Positions 24,233 through 37,228 of a stretch of DNA of 64,000 bases are shown here, one piece after another; the first letter of the stretch is position 1, and every line of letters begins with the position of its first letter. This DNA is from Sipunculus nudus. Lineage: Eukaryota; Annelida; Sipuncula; Golfingiida; Sipunculidae. A program made the position numbers and the translations under genes. Below the pieces are notes generated by a model. That model saw only the letters and a list, made by a program, of their open reading frames with translations. It had not been told where the DNA came from and ran no database searches. Location: assembly GCA_026874595.1 (NCBI GenBank), contig CM049310.1:16594058-16658057 (forward strand), given 5' to 3'.

Positions 24233-26111
24233 GTAACAGTGATCATGGAAATTGTATTTTGTTGACTTTGATGACAATTTGGTGAACAAATTTGCTCTAG
24301 TTAATATGCACAAACAATAGTTGTTAAAATGATTCAAATAAATGTAAAGAAATTAAAGCATATCGCACTTTGAAAATATTCGATTAAGGAAAAAAATTCA
24401 CGGTAAATATAAAACGGTAAAATAAATTTACGAATTCATAAATTTAAGAAAATAATATAAAAAGGCGAATCATTTTTCACAATAAGAGTATTTGGATCAC
24501 TTTTTTTTTTAAATAAAGGATAAAAAAAGACCCAAGAAAATATGTGCTTATTGTTTTGACATATGCCAGAAGAGGGCGCCATTCACCAGTTGTGCAGATT
24601 CGCCCTCTTCGTATCATATTTATTGGTACCTCTTTATTTACTGATTCTTCTCACTTTTAATTTATATCACCTCTTTATGACTGACTAAGATCACTTTCAA
24701 CTCTTCTCTCGTTGTATTGTTACGCTGTATTTTGCTGATGGTGATGGCTCTCTATATAGAGAGAAGGTTATATTGTCTGGTCTAGGTTTCTGGTTGGAGC
24801 TAGCTCATCCAGCTATCTCTCATCCTCTGATGAACATAACATAAGAAGGATCAGGACAGCAACTTAACCTCTAGCGCATACTGAAAGCTGATAATCTGAT
24901 GACAAGCTTAATAAAGAGGCCCGGCTGTCTAGCTGTCTATCATATGTAAGGAAAACGATCCCCCAGCAGCTGTCTTACGTCAATGCATGTCTTAAAAAAT
25001 GGCGGAGGTATACCATTTAGCTGACATGTCGTTTCCATGGCAATAGCTTTGGTGGAAGCTTTGTACCAAGATGTTCTATGTTGATGTTATACGTTTTTGT
25101 TGTAGGAGTTTACGGTATTTTTATATCTTATATCATAAGCCGAACAATATTTGTTTTGTTTTTTTTTGGAAGCCCCCATTTTTTCCAATTTATCAGGATG
25201 GAGATTAAATATACAAGAGCTTAAATGCTGGAAAAGAATGAAGCGTTGAAGTTGAGAGGAGGGCTGCGGTAATTTTATTGTACTGCCTCAACATAAAATC
25301 TCCCAGAGGCCTTCGAAACTAAATTGAAACTTTCGATAAATCGATGTGCGGCCAGCCGAAGTGCAATATACAGATATATTGAGCAATTATTTTATTCGTT
25401 TATCTTTCAGGCCCTCGGCCTGCCTATACAAGAAAAGCAGAACATATTTGTTTGGGCAAACTCGATCAAAATATAACATATCCAGGTGCGATAAATATTA
25501 GACATACACAAAAACACAGATACAATCATACACAATATATAATAAACAAAGACGAACAAACACATCTTTCAGATAATTGTAATTATGTCATTGAATTGTA
25601 TGGTTGATTAATTTGATTATTGATGCACAAATTTACCAATAAAATTTAGTTTGAACCAACAAAGAAAATATTACATAATTCGAAAAAGAGGACGAAAACA
25701 TTCAACTTATTAGCCAGGATACGTTGAAATACCTTGTATACAGTTTTGACTAGCAGAAAAAAAACACAGAACAAAAACAAAATAAAAGCTTCACAATCTT
25801 ATACTAACAAAGATATTTAAAACCTTATAAAAAGTAACAATTATTGTGTTGGTACTACAAGTCTGAAAGATCAAACAATATCTCAACTACTAGTGAAGGT
25901 GCTCTGATGTCTTGATTTTTGGTAAATTTAAAATCAGGGAATTGTCAGTGGGAAGATTACGGCTGTTTCAAAAAAAAGAAACTGAGCCCGGTGTTAGAAG
26001 TTCCGAAATATAGACAAGAATAAGCTGTGTTTGCTTATTAACCTAGGATTTTATATATCGATGCGCAAAGAGAATCAAGCGCCTTCATTTGCAGCCTCCA
26101 ACCTTCTTACC
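24233..26111. other. TAF5L upstream intergenic region, no gene recognised
   Basis: About 1.9 kb separates the TAF5L leader from the 20-bp minisatellite. I see no convincing gene. Points of interest are a CTCF-motif-like hairpin at 24565-24610, a possible plus-strand ATGGCGGAG followed by GTATAC at about 25005, and an AT-rich stretch (25390-25960) containing CAGGCCCTCGGCCTGCC, which may be the tail of an old retroelement. Confidence 0.4.
24565..24610. promoter_or_regulatory. CTCF-motif-like site inside a 10-bp-stem hairpin
   Basis: GCCAGAAGAGGGCGCC (24565-24580) matches the well-known CTCF core pattern closely. GAAGAGGGCG (24569-24578) is repeated inverted as CGCCCTCTTC (24601-24610), giving two facing GAAGAGGGCG sites with a 22-nt loop. 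It lies about 460 bp upstream of the TAF5L start codon. Function is inferred from motif similarity only. Confidence 0.35.
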
Positions 26112-29100
26112 TCTATGAGCAATCAGAGAAGCAGATGAGCCATCAAAGAAGCAGATGAGCCAATAGAGAAGCAGATGAGCTAGAAGAAAAGCAGATGAGC
26201 CAGCAGAGAAGCATATGAGCCAATAGAGAAGCAGATGAGCCAGCAGAGAAGCACACGAGCCAGCAGAGTAACAGGTGAGCCAGCAGATAGCAGATGAGCC
26301 AATAGAGATGCAGACGAGCTAGCAGAAAAGCAGATGAGTCAGCGGAGAAGCAAATGAGCCAGCAGAGAAGCATATGAGCCATCAGAGAAGCAGGTGAGCC
26401 AGCAGAGAAGCAGATGAGCCAGCAGAGGAGTAGATGAGCCAATACAGAGGCAGATGAGCCAGCAGAGAAGCAGATGAGCCAGCAGAGAAACAGATGAGCC
26501 AATAGAAAAACAGATGAGCCAGCAGAGAAGCAGGTGAGCCAACAGAGAAGCAGATGAGCAAGCAGAGAAGCAGGTGAGCCAGCAGGAAAATAGGTGAGCC
26601 AACAGAGAAGCAGATGAGCCAGCAGAAAAACAGATGAGCCAGCAGAGAAGCAGATGAGCCAGCAGAGGAGTAGTTGAGCCAATACAGAGGCAGATGAGCC
26701 AGCAGAAAAGCAGATGAGCCAGCAGAGAAGCATATGACCCAAGAGAGAAACATATGAGCCAGCAGAGAAGCAGGTGAGCCAGCAGAGAAGCAGATGAGCC
26801 GGCAGAGAAGCTTGAAGCCATCAGAGAACACGTGAGATAGCAGAGAAGCAGATTAGCCAGCAGAGAAGCAGATGACCCAAGAGAGAAACAAATGAGCCAG
26901 CAGAGAAGCAGGGGAGCCAGCAGAGAAGAAGGTGAGAGAGCAGAGAAGCAGATGAGCCAATACAGCGGCAGATGAGCCCGCAGAGAAGCAGATGAGCCAG
27001 CAGAGAAGCAGATGACCCAAGAGAGAAACATATGAGCCAGCGGAGAAGCAGGTGAGCCAGCAGAGAAGCAGATGAGCCGGCAGAGAAGCATGAAGCCATC
27101 AGAGAACACGAGGGCCAGCAGAGAAGCAGATTAGCAAGAAGAAGAGTAGATGAGCCAATACAGAGGCAGATGAGCCAGCAGAGAAGTAGATTAGCCAGAA
27201 GAAGAGTAGATGAGCCAATACAGAGGCAGATGAGCCAGCAGAGAAGCAGATGAGCCAACAGAGAAGCAGATGAGCCAGCAGAGAAGCAGGTGAGCCTGCA
27301 GAAAAGCAGATGAGCCAGCAGAGAAGCAGGTGAGAGAGCAGAGAAGCAGATGAGCCAGCAGAGAAGCAGGTGAGCCAACAGAGAAGGAGATGAGCCAGCA
27401 GAAAAACAGATGAGCCAGAAGAAGAGGAGATGAGCCAGCAGAGGAGTAGATAAGTCAATACAGAGGCATATGAGCTAGAAGAGAAGCAGATGAGCCAGCA
27501 GAGAAGCAGATGAGCCAATAGAGAAACAGATGAGCCAGAAGAGAAACAGATGAGCCGACAGAGAAGCATGAAGCCATCAGAGAACACGTGACCCAGCAGA
27601 GAAGCAGATTAGCCAGCAGAAGAATAGATGAGCCAATACAGAGGCAGATGAGCCAGCAGAGGAGCAGATGAGCCAACAGAGAAGCAGATGAGCCAGCAGA
27701 AAAGCAGGTGAGCCAGCAGAGAAGGAGGTGAGCCAGCAGAAAAGCAGATGAGACAACAGAGAAGAAGATCAGCCAGCAGAGAAGCAGATGAGCCAGAAGA
27801 GAGGCAGAGAAGCAGGTTAGCGGAGAAGCAGATGAGCCAGCAGAGAAGCTGATGAGCCAGCAGAGAGGCAGAGAAGCAGGTAAGCAGAGAAGCAGATGAG
27901 CCAATAGAGAAGCAGATGAGCCAGCAGATAAGTAGATGAGCCAATAGAGAGGCAGATGAGCCATCAGAGAAGCAGAAGAGCCAGCAGAGAAGCAGATGAG
28001 CCAACAGTGGAGCAGATGAGCTAGCAAAGAAGCAGGGGAGCTAGGAGAAAAGCAGATGAGACAGCAGAGGAGCAGACGAGCCAGCAGAAAAGCAGATGAG
28101 CCAGCAGAGAAGTAGATTAGCAGAGAAGCAGATGAGCCAGCAGAGAAGCAGATGAGCCAGCAGAGAAGCATGAAGCCATCAGAGAAGCAGATGAGCCAAT
28201 AGGGTAGCAGATGAGCCATAAGAGAAGTGGATGAGCAAATAGATACAGATGAGCCAGCAGAGAAGTGGATGAGCCAGCAGAGAAGCAGATGAGCCGGCAG
28301 AGAGGCAGATGAGCCAGCAGAGAAGCAGATTGGCCTTCAAGGGAGCAGATGAGCCAAAAGATAAGCAGATGAGCCATCAGAGAAATGGATGAGCCAATGG
28401 AGAGGCAGATGAGCCAACAGAGAAGAAGATGAGCCAGCAGAAAAACAGAATAGCCAGCAGAAGCAGATGAGCCAGCAGAGGAGAAGTTGAGCCAATACAG
28501 AGGCAGATGAGCCAGCAGAGAAGCAGATGAGCCAGCAGAGAAGCAGATGAGCCAATAGAGAAACAGATGAGCCAGCAGAGAAGCAGGTGAGCCAACAGAG
28601 AAGCAGATGAGCAAGCAGAAAAACAGATGAGCCAGAAGAGAAGCAGATGAGCCAGCAGAGGAGAAGTTGAGCCAATACAGAGGCAGATGAGCCAGCAGAG
28701 AAGCAGATGAGCCAGAAGAGGAGAAGATGAGCCAATAGAGAAACAGATGAGCCAGCAGAGAAGCAGATGAGCCAGAAGAGGAGAAGATGAGTAGAGAAAC
28801 AGATGAGCCAGCAGAGAAGCAGGTGAGCCAACAGAGAAGCAAATGAGCCAGCAGAAAAACAGATCAGCCAGCAGAGAAGCAGATGAGCCAGCAAAGAAGC
28901 AGATGACCCAAGAGAGAAACATAAGAGCCAGCAGAGAAGCAGGTGAGCCAGCAGAGAAGCAGATGAGCCGGCAGAGAAGCATGAAGCCATCAGAGAACTC
29001 GTGAGCCAGCAGAGAAGCAGATTAGCCAGCAGAGAAGCAGATGAGCCAATACAGAGACAGATGAGCCAGCAGAGAAGTAGATGATTCAGCAGAGAAGCAG

Positions 29101-32100
29101 ATGAGCCAACAGAGAAGCAGATGAGCCAGCAGAGAAGCAGGTGAGCCTGCAAAAAAGCAGATGAGCCAGCAGAGAAGCAGGTGAGAGAGCAGAGAAGCAG
29201 ATGAGCCAGCAGAGAAGCGGGTGAGACAACAGAGAAGCAGCTGAGCCAGCAGAAAAACAGATGAGCCAGAAGAGAAGGAGATGAGCCAGCAGAGGAGTAG
29301 ATGAGTCAATACAGAGGCAGATGAGCTAGCAGAGAAGCAGGTGAGCCAGCAGAGAAGCAGATGAGCCAATAGAGAAACAGATGAGCCAGCAGAGAAGCAG
29401 GTGAGCCAGCAGAGAAGCAGATGAGCCGGCAGTGAAGCATGAAGCCATCAGAGAACACGTGAGCCAGCAGAGAAGCAGATTAGCCAGCAGAAGAATAGAT
29501 GAGCCAATACAGAGGCAGATGAGCCAGCAGAGGAGCAGATGAGCCAGCAGAGAATCAGATGAGCCAACAGAGAAGCAGATGAGCCAGCAGAGAAGCTGGT
29601 GAGCCAGCAGAAAAGCAGATGAGACAGCAGGGAAGCAGGTGAGCCAGCAGAGAAGCAGATGAGCCAGCAGAGAGGCAGAGAAGCAGGTTAGCGGAAAAGC
29701 AGATGAGCCAGCAGAGAAGCAGATGAGCCAGCAGAGAAGCAGATTGGGCATCAGAGGAGCAGATGAGCCAATAGAGAAGCGGATGAGCCAGCAGATAAGT
29801 GGATGAGCCAATAGAGAGGCAGATGAGCCATCAGAGAAGCAGAAGAGCCCGAAGAGAAGCAGATGAGCCAACAGAGAGGCAGATGAGCCAGCAAAGAAGC
29901 AGGGGAGCCAGTAGAAAAGCAGATGAGCCAGCAGAGAAGCAGACGAGCCAGCAGAGAAGCAGATGAGCCAGCAGAGAGGTAGATTAGCAGAGAAGCAGAT
30001 GAGCCAGCAGAGAAGCAGATGAGCCGGCAGAGAGGCAGATGAGCCAGCAGAGAAGCAGATTGGCCTTCAAGGGAGCAGATGAGCCAAAAGATAAGCAGAT
30101 GAGCCAGCAGAGAAATGGATGAGCCAATAGAGAGGCAGATGAGCCAACAGAGAAGAAGATGAGCCAGCAGAAGAACAGATTAGCCAGCAGAAGCAGATGA
30201 GCCAGCAGAGGAGTAGATGAGCCAATACAGAGGCAGATGAGCCAGCAGAGAAGCAGATGAGCCAGCAGAGAAGCACTTGAGCCAATAGAGAAACAGATGA
30301 GCCAGCAGAGAAGCAGGTGAGCCAACAGAGAAGCAGATGAGCAAGCAGAGAAGCAGGTTAGCCAGCAGGAGAATATGTGAGCCAACAGAGAAACAAGTGA
30401 GCCAGCAGAAAAACAGATGACCCAGCAGAGAAGCAGATGAGCCAGCGGAGGAGTAGAAGAGCCAATACAGAGGCAGATGAGCCAGCAGAGAAGCAGATTA
30501 CCCAAGAGAGAAACAGATGAGCCAGCAGAGAAGCAGGTGAGCCAGCAGGGAAGCAGATGAGCCGGCGTAGAAGCATGAAGTTATCAGAGAACACGTGAGC
30601 CAGCAGAGAAGCAGATTAGCCAGAAGAAGAGTAGATAAGCCAATACAGAGGCAGATGAGAGAGCAGAGAAGCAGATGATCCAGCAGAGAAGCAGATGAGC
30701 CAACAGAGAAGCAGATGAGCCAGCAGAGAAGCAGGTGAGCCTGCAGAAAAGCAGATGAGCCAGCAGAGAATCAGGTGAGAGAGCAGAGAAGCAGATGAGT
30801 CAGCAGAGAAGCGGGTGAGCCAACAGAGAAGCAGATGAGCCAGCAGAAAAACAGATGAGCCAGCAGAGAAGGAGATGAGCCAGCAGAGGAGTAGATGAGT
30901 CAATACAGAGGCAGATGAGCCAGCAGAGAAGCAGATGAGCCAGCAGAGAAGCAGATGAGCCAATAGAGAAACAGATGAGCCGGCAGAGAAGCATAAAGCC
31001 ATTAGAGAACACGTGAGCCAGCAGAGAAGCAGATTAGCCAGCAGGAGAATAGATGAGCCAATACAGAGGCAGATGAGCCAGCAGAAAAGCAGATGAGCCA
31101 GCAGAGAAGCAGACGAGCCAACAGAGAAGCAGATGAGCAAGCAGAGAAGCAGGAGAGCCAGCAGAAAAGCAGATGAGACAGCAGAGAAGCAGGTGAGCCA
31201 GCAGAGAAGCAGATGAGCCAGCAGAGAGGCAGAGAAGCAGGTTAGCGGAGAAGCAGATGAGCCAGCAGAAAAACAGATGGGCCAGCAGAGAAGCAGATTG
31301 GCCATCAGAGGAGCAGATGAGCCAATAGAGAAGCAGATGAGAAAGCAGATAAGTGGATGAGCCAATAGAGAGGCAGATGAGCCATCAGAGAAGCAGAAGA
31401 GCCAGAAGAGAAGCAGATGAGCCAACAGAGAAGTAGATTAGCAGAGAAGCAGATGAGCCAGCAGAGAAGCAGATGAGCCAGCAGAGAAGCATGAAGCCAT
31501 TAGAGAAGCAGATGAGCCAATAGGGTAGCAGATGAACCATCAGAGAAGTGGATGAGCAAATAGATACAGATGAGCCAGCAGAGAAGTGGATGAGCCAGCA
31601 GAGAAGCAGATGAGCCGGCAGAGAGGCAGATGAGCCAGCAGAGAAGCAGATTGGCCTTCAAGGGAGCAGATGAGCCAAAAGATAAGCAGATGAGCCATCA
31701 GAGAAATGGATGAGCCAATAGAGAGGCAGATCAGCCAACAGAGAAGAAGATAAGCCAGCAGAAAAACAGATTAGCCAGCAGAAGCAGATGAGCCAGCAGA
31801 GGAAAAGTTGAGCCAATACAGAGGCAGATGAGCCAGCAGAGAAGCAGATGAGCCAGCAGAGAAGCAGATGAGCCAATAGAGAAACAGATGAGCCAGCAGA
31901 GAAGCAGGTGAGCCAACAGAGAAGCAGATGAGCAAGCAGAAAAACAGATGAGCCAGAAGCGAAGCAGATAAGCCAGCAGAGGAGAAATTGAGCCAGCAGA
32001 AAAACAGATGAGCCAGAAGAGAAGCAGATGAGCCAGCAGAGAAGTAGATGAGCCAATAGAGAAACAGATGAGCCAGCAGAGAAGCAGATGAGCCAACAGA

Positions 32101-35100
32101 GAAGCAAATGAGCCACCAGAAAAACAGATGAGCCAGCAGAGAAGCAGATGAGCCAGCAGAGAAGCAGATGACCCAAGAGAGAAACATATGAGCCAGCAGA
32201 GAAGCAGGTGAGCCAGCAGAGAAGCAGATGAGCCAATAGAGAAACAGATGAGCCAGCAGAGAAGCAGGTGAGCCAGCAGAGAAGCAGATGAGCCGGCAGT
32301 GAAGCATGAAGCCATCAGAGAACATGTGAGCCAGCAGAGAAGCAGATTAGCCAGCAGAAGAATAGATGAGCCAATACAGAGGCAGATGAGCCAGCAGAGG
32401 AGCAGATGAGATAGCAGAGAAGCAGATGAGCCAACAGAGAAGCAGATGAGCCAGCAGAGAAGCAGGTGAGCCAGCAGAAAAGCAGATGAGACAGCAAGGA
32501 AGCAGGTGAGCCAGCAGAGAAGCAGATGAGCCAGCAGAGAGGCAGAGAAGCAGGTTAGCGGAGAAGCAGATGAGCCAGCAGAGAAGCAGATGAGCCAGCA
32601 GAGAGGCAGAGAAGCAGGTTAGCAGAGAAGCAGATGAGCCAGCAGAGAAGCAGATGAGCCAGCAGACAAGCAGATTGGGCATCAGAGGAGCAGATGAGCC
32701 AATAGAGAAGCGGATGAGCCAGCAGATGAGTGGATGAGCCAATAGAGAGGCAGATGAGCCATCAGAGAAGCAGAAGAGCCCGCAGAGAAGCAGATGAGCC
32801 AACAGAGAGGCAGATGAGCCAGAAAAGAAGCAGGGGAGCCAGTAGAAAAGCAGATGAGCCAGCAGAGAAGCAGACGAGCCAGCAGAGAAGCAGATGAGCC
32901 AGCAGAGAGGTAGATTAGCAGAGAAGCAGATGAGCCAGCAGAGAAGCAGATGAGCCGGCAGAGAGGCAGATGACCCAGCAGAGAAGCAGATTAGCCAGCA
33001 GGAGAATAGATGAGCCAATACAGAGGCAGATGAGCCAGCAGAAAAGCAGATGAGCCAGCAGAGAAGCAGGTGAGCCAGCAGAAAAGCAGATGAGACAGCA
33101 GAGAAGCAGGTGAGCCAGCAGAGAAGCAGATGAGCCAGCAGAGAGGCAGAGAAGCAGGTTAGCGGAAAGGCAGATGAGCAAGCAGAAAAACAGATGAGCC
33201 AGCAGAGAAGCAGACTGGCCATCAGAGGAGCAGATGAGCCAATAGAGAAGCAGATGAGCCAGCAGAGAAGCAGATGAGCCAGCAGAGAAGCATGAAGCCA
33301 TCAGAGAAGCAGATGAGCCAATAGGGTAGCAGATGAGAAAGCAGATAAGTGGATGAGCCAATAGAGAGGCAGATGAGCCATCAGAGAAGTGGATGAGCCA
33401 GCAGAGAAGCAGATGAGCCGACAGAGAGGCAGATGAGCCAGCAGAGAAGCAGATTGGCCTTCAAGGGAGCAGATGAACCAAAAGATAAGCAGATGAGCCA
33501 TCAGAGAAATGGATGAGCCAATAGAGAGGCAGATGAGCCAACAGAGAAGAAGATGAGCCAGCAGAAAAACAGATTAGCCAGCAGAAGCAGATGAGCCAGC
33601 AGAGGAGAAGTTGAGCCAATACAGAGGCAGATGAGCCAGCAGAGAAGCAGATGAGCCAGCAGAGAAGCAGATGAGCCAATAGAGAAACAGATGAGCCAGC
33701 AGAGAAGCAGGTGAGCCAACAGAGAAGCAGATGAGCAAGCAGAAAAACAGATGAGCCAGAAGAGAAGCAGATGAGCCAGCAGAGGAGAAGTTGAGCCAGC
33801 AGAAAACAGATGAGCCAGAAGAGAAGCAGATGAGCCAGCAGAGAAGTAGATGAGCCAACAGGGAAACAGATGAGCCAGCAGAGAAGCAGATGAGCCAACA
33901 GAGAAGCAAATGAGCCAGCAGAAAAACAGATGAGCCAGCAGAGAAGCAGATGAGCCAGCAGAGAAGCAGATGACCCAAGAGAGAAACATATGAGCCAGCA
34001 GAGAAGCAGGTGAGCCAGCAGAGAAGCAGATGAGCCAAAAGAGAAACAGATGAGCTAGCAGAGAAGCAGGTGAGCCAGCAGAGAAGCAGATGAGCCGGCA
34101 GTGAAGCATGAAGCCATCAGAGAACACGTGAGCCAGCAGAGAAGCAGATTAGCCAGCAGAAGAATAGATGAGCCAATACAGAGGCAGATGAGCCAGCAGA
34201 GGAGCAGATGAGCCAGCAGAGAAGCAGATGAGCCAACAGAGAAGCAGATGAGCCAGCAGAGAAGCAGGTGAGCCAGCAGAAAAGCAGATGAGACAGCAGG
34301 GAAGCAGGTGAGCCAGCAGAGAAGCAGATGAGCCAGCAGAGAGGCAGAGAAGCAGGTTAGCGGAGAAGCAGATGATCCAGCAGAGAAGCAGATGAGCCAA
34401 CAGAGAGGCAGAGAAGCAGGTTAGCAGAGAAGCAGATGAGCCAGCAGAGAAGCAGATGAGCCAGCAGAGAAGCAGATCAGCCAGCAGATAAGTGGATGAG
34501 CCAATAGAGAAGCAGATGAGCCAACAGAGAGGCAGATGAGCCAGAAAAGAAGCAGGGGAGCCAGTAGAAAAGCAGATGAGCCAGCAGAGAAGCAGACGAG
34601 CCAGCAGAGAAGCAGATGAGCCAGCAGAGAAGTAGATGAGCCAACAGAGAAACAGATGAGCCAGCAGAGAAGCAGATGAGCCAACAGAGAAGCAAATGAG
34701 CCAGCAGAAAAACAGATGAGCCAGCAGAGAAGCAGATGAGCCAGCAGAGAAGCAGATGACCCAAGAGAGAAACATATGAGCCAGCAGAGAAGCAGGTGAG
34801 CCAGCAGAGAAGCAGATGAGCCAAAAGAGAAACAGATGAGCTAGCAGAGAAGCAGGTGAGCCAGCAGAGAAGCAGATGAGCCGGCAGTGAAGCATGAAGC
34901 CATCAGAGAACACGTGAGCCAGCAGAGAAGCAGATTAGCCAGCAGAAGAATAGATGAGCCAATACAGAGGCAGATGAGCCAGCAGAGGAGCAGATGAGCC
35001 AGCAGAGAAGCAGATGAGCCAACAGAGAAGCAGATGAGCCAGCAGAGAAGCAGGTGAGCCAGCAGAAAAGCAGATGAGACAGCAGGGAAGCAGGTGAGCC

Positions 35101-37228
35101 AGCAGAGAAGCAGATGAGCCAGCAGAGAGGCAGAGAAGCAGGTTAGCGGAGAAGCAGATGATCCAGCAGAGAAGCAGATGAGCCAACAGAGAGGCAGAGA
35201 AGCAGGTTAGCAGAGAAGCAGATGAGCCAGCAGAGAAGCAGATGAGCCAGAAGAGAAGCAGATTGGGCATCAGAGGAGCAGATGAGCCAATAGAGAAGCG
35301 GATCAGCCAGCAGATAAGTGGATGAGCCAATAGAGAGGAAGATGAGCCATCAGAGAAGCAGAAGAGCCAGCAGAGAAGCAGATGAGCCAACAGAGAGGCA
35401 GATGAGCCAGAAAAGAAGCAGGGGAGCCAGTAGAAAAGCAGATGAGCCAGCAGAGAAGCAGATGAGCCAACAGAGAGGCAGATGAGCCAGAAAAGAAGCA
35501 GGGGAGCCAGTAGAAAAGCAGATGAGCCAGCAGAGAAGCAGACGAGCCAGCAGAGAAGCAGATGAGCCAGCAGAGAGGTAGATTAGCAGAGAAGCAGATG
35601 AGCCAGCAGAGAAGCAGATGAGCCGGCAGAGAGGCAGATGAGCCAGCAGAGAAGCAGATTGACCTTCAAGGGAGCAGATGAGCTAAAGGATAAGCAGATG
35701 AGCCAGCAGAGAAATGGATGAGCCAATAGAGAGGCATACGAGCCAACAGAGAAGATGATGAGCCAGCAGAAGAACAGATTAGCCAGCAGAAGCAGATGAG
35801 CCAGCAGAGGAGTAGGTGAGCCAATACAGAGGCAGATGAGCCAGCAGAGAAGCAGATGAGCCAGCAGAAAAGCAGTTGAGCCAATAGAGAATCAGATGAG
35901 CCAGCAGAGATGCAGGTGAGCCAACAGAGAAGCAGATGAGCAAGCAGAGAAGCAGGTGAGCCAGCAAGAAAATAGGTGAGCCAACAGAGAAACAAATGAG
36001 CCAGCAGAAAAACAGATGACCCAGCAGAGAAGCAGATGAGCCAGCGGAGTAGTAGATGCGCCAATACAGAGGCAGATGAGCCAGCAGAGAAGCAGATGAG
36101 CCAGCAAAGAAGCAGATTACCCAAGAGAGAAACAGATGAGCCAGCAGAGAAGCAGGTGAGCCAGCAGAGAAGCAGATGAGCCGGCAGAGAAGCATGAAGC
36201 CATCAGAGAACACTTGAGCCAGCAGAGAAGCAGATAAGCCAGAAGAAGAGTAGATGAGCCAATACAGAGGCAGATGAGCCAGCAGAGAAGCAAATGATCC
36301 AGCAGAGAAGCAGATGAGCCAACAGAGAAGCAGATGAGCCAGCAGAGAATCAGGTGAGAGAGCAGAGAAGCAGATGAGCCAGCAGAGAAGCGGGTGAGCC
36401 AACAGAGAAGCAGGTGAGCCAGCAGAAGAGCAGATGAGACAGTAGAGAAGCAGGTGAGCCAGCAGAGAAGCAGATGAGCCAGCAGAGAGGCAGAGAAGCA
36501 GGTTAGCGGAGAAGCAGATGAGCCAGCAGAAAAACAGATGAGCCAGCAGAGAAGCAGATTGGCCATCAGAGGATCAGATGAGCCAATAGAGAAGCAGGTG
36601 AGAAAGCAGATAAGTGGATGAGCCAATAGAGAGGCAGATGAGCCATCAGAGAAGCAGAAGAGCCAGCAGAGAAGCAGATGAGTCAACAGAGAGGCAGATG
36701 AGCCAGCAAAGAAGCAGGGGAGCCAGTAGAAAAGCAGATGAGCCAGCAGAGAAGCAGACGAGCCAGCAGAGAAGCAGATGAGCCAGCAGAGAAGTAGATT
36801 AGCAGAGAAGCAGATGAGCCAGCAGAGAAGCAGACGAGCCAGCAGAGAAGCAGATGAGCCAGCAGAGAAGTAGATTAGCAGAGAAGCAGATGAGCCAGCA
36901 GAAAAACAGATGAGCCAGCAGAGAAGCAGATTGGCCATCAGAGGATCAGATGAGCCAATAGAGAAGCAGGTGAGAAAGCAGATAAGTGGATGAGCCAATA
37001 GAGAGGCAGATGAGCCATCAGAGAAGCAGAAGAGCCAGCAGAGAAGCAGATGAGTCAACAGAGAGGCAGATGAGCCAGCAAAGAAGCAGGGGAGCCAGTA
37101 GAAAAGCAGATGAGCCAGCAGAGAAGCAGACGAGCCAGCAGAGAAGCAGATGAGCCAGCAGAGAAGTAGATTAGCAGAGAAGCAGATGAGCCAGCAGAGA
37201 AGCAGATGAGCCAGCAGAGAAGCAGATC
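26112..37228. repeat. 11.1-kb minisatellite, 20-bp unit (GAGCCAGCAGAGAAGCAGAT)
   Basis: About 550 copies of a 20-bp purine-rich unit with dispersed point variants fill this stretch. The minus strand of the consensus contains no stop in any frame, so long Leu/Ala/Ser/Cys-rich reading frames arise on that strand (up to about 310 codons) without being genes. A landmark variant (AAGCCATCAGAGAACAC) recurs about 14 times at irregular spacing (for example 26816, 29451, 32309, 34111, 34897, 36199), which shows nested higher-order duplication. Blocks near 34.1-34.45 and 34.9-35.2 kb are near-identical, and the right end contains a repeat of about 370 bp. A second variant, GGCAGAGAAGCAGGTTAGC, marks another recurring block. 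Confidence 0.95.

Noticed and set aside
25005-25014. Plus-strand ATGGCGGAG followed by GTATAC as the first exon of a divergent gene
   Set aside because: No following exon could be found; the next 11 kb is minisatellite and the next genes are on the other strand.
26143-37058. Many long minus-strand open frames of Leu/Ala/Ser/Cys-rich peptide
   Set aside because: They exist in all three frames because the 20-bp minisatellite has no stop on that strand; no start context, splice structure or codon pattern supports a gene.
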